10,237 bases of DNA from Nitrososphaerota archaeon. Its GTDB lineage: Archaea; Thermoproteota; Nitrososphaeria; Nitrososphaerales; UBA183. The notes below the pieces were generated by a model, which ran no database searches, was not told the DNA's origin, and saw nothing but the letters and a program-made list of their open reading frames with translations. Location of the stretch: positions 3,697 through 13,933 of the forward strand of contig JAPCJN010000043.1 in the NCBI GenBank assembly GCA_027886925.1, in the 5' to 3' direction. This document shows positions 7,174 to 10,237 of the stretch, one piece after another; the stretch's first letter is position 1; each line of letters starts with the position of its first letter. Position numbers and translations under genes: made by a program.

Positions 7174-7559
7174 CTAAATCCAAAAGCCCAATGTCCTGAG
7201 ATTGACCAGCCCTGACACTATGTCCGTCATCACGTCGTAGCGCTTCAACCGATTCCTGAACTCGTCGGCCATTATCCGGAACTTCTTCATCCTCGATATC
7301 GTGTGCTCGACCACGACCCTCTCGCTCGAGAGTTCGCTGTTGAAACTCTTCTGCTCCGGGGTTAGCTCTGGCGCTTTCTCGCCCTGGAGTCCCCTTCCCT
7401 ATCCCTCCTCTTGAACGGGATGGCGCTCTTGAGGTCAGGGAAGTAGCAGTTCCTGACGCCGTCGTATTCCCTGTCGAAATACCGCTCGACCTCCTTGGGA
7501 TACCCGGGGGTTCCTCCGCCGATACGGATCGGGCGGATTCCGAGTGGCTCGGATGAGCA
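7174..7559 (-). pseudogene. IS5-type DDE transposase remnant, 5'-truncated and frameshifted
   Basis: Reading the minus strand, the last portion gives SERVVVEHTISRMKKFRI and then ADEFRNRLKRYDVMTDIVSGLVNLR before a TAG stop at 7174-7176. This is the conserved C-terminal block of DDE_Tnp_4 / IS5-group transposases; the Glu of VEH corresponds to the catalytic E. Directly upstream ELTPEQKSFNSELSS also fits the family. Further upstream the match continues in another frame: EVERYFDREYDGVRNCYFPDLKSAIPFKRR, ahead of a break. The upstream frame runs into TAA at 7362-7364 and the downstream frame meets TAG at 7399-7401, so the frameshift lies between 7362 and 7401. The N-terminal half with the catalytic aspartates is absent, and the match fades before a stop near 7560. 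The element is dead. It lies 35 nt past the methyltransferase stop, suggesting that one disrupted the other or that a rearrangement joined them. Confidence 0.82.
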
Positions 7560-7594
7560 TCATGTTGGCTCAAACCGAAAAGCCATGACGATTT

Positions 7595-8389
7595 TCAAGG
7601 ACGTCTTGCGACGACTCGGAAAATGGGAGCAAACACCACTTTGTCACTTTGCAGTTCTTCATAGCGGTGAAGCGCTGCGTCCCAGCGTGCGACGTCCTCC
7701 ACCGTTGCGGCTCCGGCATTGACCATGGATTGGTGTGCTGCCCATGACGGGGGTCGGATACCTTTGACACTATCAATTATTTGGTAGCGGGCATCCCGTT
7801 CCGTCGTCACGAGCCCCGCTCCTTTGACCAGTTCCCCGAGCCTCAATCCTATGGATACGTCGTTGCCAAGACTCTTCAGATAATTGATGTACCGGTTCGA
7901 GAGATCCTCAATGTCTGGGTCGACTGGGCGTATCCGGGCTGCGGTGAGGTCGGTATCTACGAGATAGAGATGGCCGCCATTGCGAAGTAGAGTAGAGAGG
8001 TGGGCTATGATTTTCTCCTCGTTGCCACCGTTGTGAGCGAGGACGTGCCGCATCATCACAACATCGACAGACTGGCGGTCTAAGCCGGTCGCGTCGGCTG
8101 CACCTCCGATTACGGCCGCGTTGGTAATACTAAGGGCTCTAAGATAAGCCTCTGCCTTCGCACGCGCTTCCGGATCGCGTTCAACGCCGACAACGGTTCC
8201 GTTAGGGAGGACCTGCCTCGCGAGCTCGGCCAAGATGATCCCAGGACCGCACCCGATGTCAGCGACGCGTGCACCAGGCATAATACCTGCGGCCATCCAA
8301 GATGGACCCTCCTCACGCTTAGCATTATCCGCCATCGCTCGATAGCGAGCTAGCTCGAACTCGCTCAACTTTAGCGAATATTCTGGCAT
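7595..8389 (-). CDS. class I SAM-dependent methyltransferase
   Basis: A 264-residue soluble methyltransferase from ATG 8389. Motif I is VADIGCGPG (42-50), the glycine-rich SAM-binding loop; the acidic ribose-binding residue is in VVGVERDPEA (E70); a motif II/III-like region follows at SVDVVMMRHVLAHN (107-120) and a LLRNGGHLYLVDTD strand (134-147). The layout fits the Methyltransf_11/25/31 group. After the Rossmann core, a helical lid of about 100 residues probably defines the substrate, which cannot be told from sequence. It reads as more bacterial (actinobacterial-like in style) than its neighbours and sits between a dead transposase and a tRNA fragment, so lateral acquisition is plausible but unproven. 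A TATA-like box at 8418-8425 precedes it. It has no operon partner. Confidence 0.88.
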   Translation of the reverse strand: MPEYSLKLSEFELARYRAMADNAKREEGPSWMAAGIMPGARVADIGCGPGIILAELARQVLPNGTVVGVERDPEARAKAEAYLRALSITNAAVIGGAADATGLDRQSVDVVMMRHVLAHNGGNEEKIIAHLSTLLRNGGHLYLVDTDLTAARIRPVDPDIEDLSNRYINYLKSLGNDVSIGLRLGELVKGAGLVTTERDARYQIIDSVKGIRPPSWAAHQSMVNAGAATVEDVARWDAALHRYEELQSDKVVFAPIFRVVARRP

Positions 8390-8410
8390 ACCTGAACGCT
8401 GAACCCAAAT

Positions 8411-8431
8411 GTAACAAAATTATAACGTTAC
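8411..8431 (-). promoter_or_regulatory. methyltransferase promoter with a flanking inverted repeat
   Basis: On the minus strand TTATAATT (8418-8425) is centred about 32 nt before ATG 8389. It is enclosed by GTAAC (8411-8415) and GTTAC (8427-8431), five-base inverted arms, and overlaps a self-complementary TAACGTTA (8423-8430). Arms placed around a TATA box are the arrangement expected for a repressor operator; this reading is inference. Confidence 0.4.
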
Positions 8432-8712
8432 GGTCGCACCTACCATCGCATCTCGCGGCAGGGATACTGAACCAGTCGAAAGTCTCAATACACATGCTAA
8501 GAAATTTATCAGCGGGTTTTTCAGGGTTCAAGTCTTTCTTGAATTTGGACGCTTTTGTTCCTTTCTTTCGGTTTTCATTCTCGTCTCGAGTCTCCTAACC
8601 GACTAGCTCGTCAATGACAATACGACCGATCCACCATAACCTGAGCTTTGAAACTTGACAAGCTCAAACCAAGTCTATTTTGACAAAGATAGACAGAAGC
8701 AAACTTGGATTT
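8432..8712. other. AT-rich gap with two stem-loops and a repeated TTGACAA
   Basis: No gene is visible in this part of the 484-nt gap between the methyltransferase and PGK. Near its right end are GAGCTT (8643-8648) with AAGCTC (8660-8665), and GTCTAT (8673-8678) with ATAGAC (8689-8694), the latter also enclosed by CCAAG and CTTGG. The heptamer TTGACAA occurs at 8655-8661 and 8680-8686, 25 nt apart. These structures lie directly next to the tRNA 3' fragment. They could be integrase arm sites, terminator-like hairpins beyond the former tRNA, or chance. Confidence 0.35.
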
Positions 8713-8754
8713 TGGCGGGCGCGGCAGGATTTGAACCCGCGAGAGTCCCTCGTG
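8713..8754 (-). tRNA. 3' fragment of a class II tRNA (Ser-like), 5' part missing
   Basis: The minus strand holds a complete T arm: GCGGG stem (8736-8740), TTCAAAT loop (8729-8735), CCTGC stem (8724-8728), with one G-U pair. It is followed by a seven-base acceptor strand CGCGCCC (8717-8723), a G discriminator (8716) and an encoded CCA (8713-8715). Before the T stem a GAG-GGA-CTC-like variable arm suggests class II; G73 favours serine over leucine. The matching acceptor 5' strand GGGCGCG, a D arm and a sensible anticodon arm are not found in the next 160 nt upstream, nor downstream as in a permuted gene. It is therefore a truncated gene or a tRNA-derived attachment site, not a functional tRNA. 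The left boundary of homology (around 8754-8763) is uncertain. Confidence 0.65.
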
Positions 8755-8840
8755 TTATGCCCTGTTTATTGGGCTTGACTGCACTTTGAAAAAGCGTATG
8801 TTACAAAAGCGTAGCAAGGCACGCGGTGTCGTTGAAAACC

Positions 8841-8848
8841 TTTTAATC
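8841..8848 (+). promoter_or_regulatory. TATA-like box for PGK
   Basis: TTTTAATC is centred about 29 nt before TTG 8874, predicting transcription starting at or next to the TTG, as for the gene at 5335. No Shine-Dalgarno-like motif lies between the box and the start. Confidence 0.5.
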
Positions 8849-8873
8849 CAAAACTTCGGCGCCAGTCCGCCTC

Positions 8874-10163
8874 TTGACCGACTACTATGGCGCACTCCAG
8901 CCTTTCAAACTCATCAATCTGGGCCGCCAGCTTGAGACCCCGACCCTCGTCAGAGTCGACATCAATCTTCCGGCGTGGAATGGCCGCGTGGAAGAGGACG
9001 CGTTGAGGATGAGCGTCTACGCTCATATCCTCGAGATGTATTCCGATTACGCTGGGCTCGTCGTCATGAGCCATCAGGGAAGGAAGGGGGACGACGATTT
9101 CACGACGCTTCGACCCCACATGAGAGCTCTGAGAAAGGAACTCCCCAGGGACATCCAGGTCGACTTCGTGTCCGACCAACGAATATTCACTCAAGAGACG
9201 AAAGAGCGGATAAGGAGGCTGAAGCCGAGGGAGATCATCCTGCTGGACAACATGCGGTACTTCGAGGAGGAGAAACAGTGGAATCCCGACACGAGCACGT
9301 ATGTTCCTTTCTTCAAAGGTTTGATCAGGACCTGCGTCAACGACTCCATGCCGACCTGGCACAGGGCCGAGTCGAGCATGATGTGCCTGCCTCTGATCGC
9401 GCGGACGTACATCGGCCTTCGCTCGTCCTACGAGCTCAAGATAATGCAGGAGGTCATCAACAGCAAGGAGCCGCAAGCGCTTGTGATGGGGGGAGCAAAG
9501 CTCCAGAAGGTCTCGGACGTGCTAAAGATAGCCCAACAAGGCGCGACCATCTTCACCGGCGGCCTCCCAGGCCAGCTTATCGCAAAGGCCCAAGGGTATG
9601 ACCTGGGCGAGGCAAACAACAAGTTCCTGGCGCAAAAGTTCGACGAGAAAGAGCTGGCCGACGCGAGGAGGCTGATCGAACTGCGGACGGACTCGAAAGG
9701 AGACGCTGTCGTCCACCATCCGGTCGACTTTGTCGTCGAAGAAGACGGCGACAGAGAGAACCTGACCCTCGAGGAGCTGCCAAAGTCGAAGGGGGTGATA
9801 AAGGACATCGGCAGGGAGACGCTCGACCAGTACGCTTTGATGCTGCAGGACAGGTCCATCCGGATCCGTGCGGGCCCGCTGGGTATATACGAGGAAGACT
9901 TTGAGAATGGCCTCGAGCTGACGAAACGGATAAGCGGAGAAGGGCTGATCTTCCTCGGAGGGGACACCTCCCAAGAGCTTAACGAGGGCGGTCTGCTGGA
10001 CCACATCGAGGATTCAGGAGGGAAGATATGCGTGAGCGGAGGCTCGTTCCTGCACGGTTGGGCTGGCAATTCGTTTCCATCGGTGGACCTCCTTCTCAAG
10101 GGGGCGCCGAAGATGGAGGCTAAGATGAAGCCACACAAGATGAAAGGTCAGGGTGCCAAGTGA
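8874..10163 (+). CDS. pgk: phosphoglycerate kinase, archaeal type
   Basis: A 429-residue cytosolic enzyme that transfers phosphate between 1,3-bisphosphoglycerate and ADP in glycolysis, or the reverse in gluconeogenesis. The start is TTG 8874. N-domain signatures: VRVDINLP (26-33, Asp and Asn of the substrate site), SHQGRKG (66-72), LLDNMRYF (123-130), and VNDSMPTWHRAESS (155-168). C-domain: GGAKLQKVSDVL (206-217), FTGGLPGQLIAKAQGYDLG (227-245), DIGRETL (311-317), RAGPLGIYEEDF (332-343), FLGGDTSQEL (360-369) and VSGGSFLHG (387-395). Length and the TGG/KGYDLG-like pattern fit archaeal PGKs. Several positions depart from the family norm: SHQGRK for SHLGRP, RAGP for NGP, and VSGGSF for STGGGA. 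The C-terminal tail (about 408-429) is rich in Lys, Met and Gly. Function is likely conserved. No terminator is seen in the 74 nt after it. Confidence 0.94.
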   Translation: MTDYYGALQPFKLINLGRQLETPTLVRVDINLPAWNGRVEEDALRMSVYAHILEMYSDYAGLVVMSHQGRKGDDDFTTLRPHMRALRKELPRDIQVDFVSDQRIFTQETKERIRRLKPREIILLDNMRYFEEEKQWNPDTSTYVPFFKGLIRTCVNDSMPTWHRAESSMMCLPLIARTYIGLRSSYELKIMQEVINSKEPQALVMGGAKLQKVSDVLKIAQQGATIFTGGLPGQLIAKAQGYDLGEANNKFLAQKFDEKELADARRLIELRTDSKGDAVVHHPVDFVVEEDGDRENLTLEELPKSKGVIKDIGRETLDQYALMLQDRSIRIRAGPLGIYEEDFENGLELTKRISGEGLIFLGGDTSQELNEGGLLDHIEDSGGKICVSGGSFLHGWAGNSFPSVDLLLKGAPKMEAKMKPHKMKGQGAK

Positions 10164-10237
10164 TCCATTGAGGCCGGAACAGCGAAGAAGGGAGGAGAGC
10201 CAGCAGAGTCTGGGCAAACATTTGCATACTTGCGGTG

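Noticed and set aside
7145..7573. 142-codon minus-strand frame over the transposase remnant
   Set aside because: It is the third frame of the remnant; its translation is low-complexity Ser/Arg/Gly/Glu, while the transposase match lies in the other two frames.
8713..8873. Split, permuted or intron-containing functional tRNA
   Set aside because: I looked for the complementary acceptor strand GGGCGCG, a D arm and an anticodon arm upstream and downstream of the 3' fragment and found none; the GCCC/GGGC hairpin near 8757-8772 has an eight-base loop and no sensible anticodon.
1..10237. CRISPR array or defence island
   Set aside because: No regularly spaced direct repeats of CRISPR length and no nuclease, Cas, restriction or toxin-antitoxin signatures were seen; the lone methyltransferase resembles a small-molecule type rather than a DNA methyltransferase.

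Overview
The window looks archaeal. The clearest core gene is an archaeal-type phosphoglycerate kinase at the right end. Most genes have an AT-rich TATA-like element about 24-39 nt (mostly 28-32 nt) upstream of a start codon with no convincing Shine-Dalgarno sequence, as expected for leaderless or short-leader archaeal transcripts. Three starts are best read as TTG (4571 minus, 5335 plus, 8874 plus). By eye the coding regions are around 50-57% GC and the gaps are more AT-rich. The first gene resembles small-molecule-unassigned domain proteins I associate with Thaumarchaeota/Nitrososphaeria and relatives, but the class cannot be fixed from the sequence alone.

Layout, left to right: an AT-rich leader (1-291); an unassigned 316-residue protein (292-1242, +); a convergent radical SAM enzyme (1532-2698, -); a 304-nt gap; a 522-residue membrane protein fusing a lysylphosphatidylglycerol-synthase-TM/flippase-like domain to a GtrA domain (3003-4571, -); a divergent promoter region; a small 82-residue protein with a hairpin-T6 terminator at its stop codon (4859-5107, +); a 382-residue coiled-coil protein (5335-6483, +); a secreted or membrane-anchored Cys-rich protein (6609-7097, +); then an accessory-looking stretch with a frameshifted, 5'-truncated IS5-type transposase remnant (7174-7559, -), a SAM-dependent methyltransferase (7595-8389, -), a 484-nt gap with hairpins and a 3' fragment of a class II tRNA (8713 to about 8754, -); and finally phosphoglycerate kinase (8874-10163, +), followed by 74 nt in which I see nothing.

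Functional themes: the radical SAM enzyme and the flippase/GtrA fusion lie on the same strand and may work together on lipid or polyprenyl-linked glycan metabolism (inference only). PGK is central carbon metabolism. The stretch 7100-8763 shows signs of genome plasticity: a decayed transposase, an isolated methyltransferase of bacterial flavour, and a tRNA 3' end without its 5' half. I did not find a CRISPR array, a toxin-antitoxin pair or a recognisable defence system. The most unusual items are the flippase-GtrA fusion, the tRNA 3' fragment, the Cys-rich exported protein and three protein families I cannot name.
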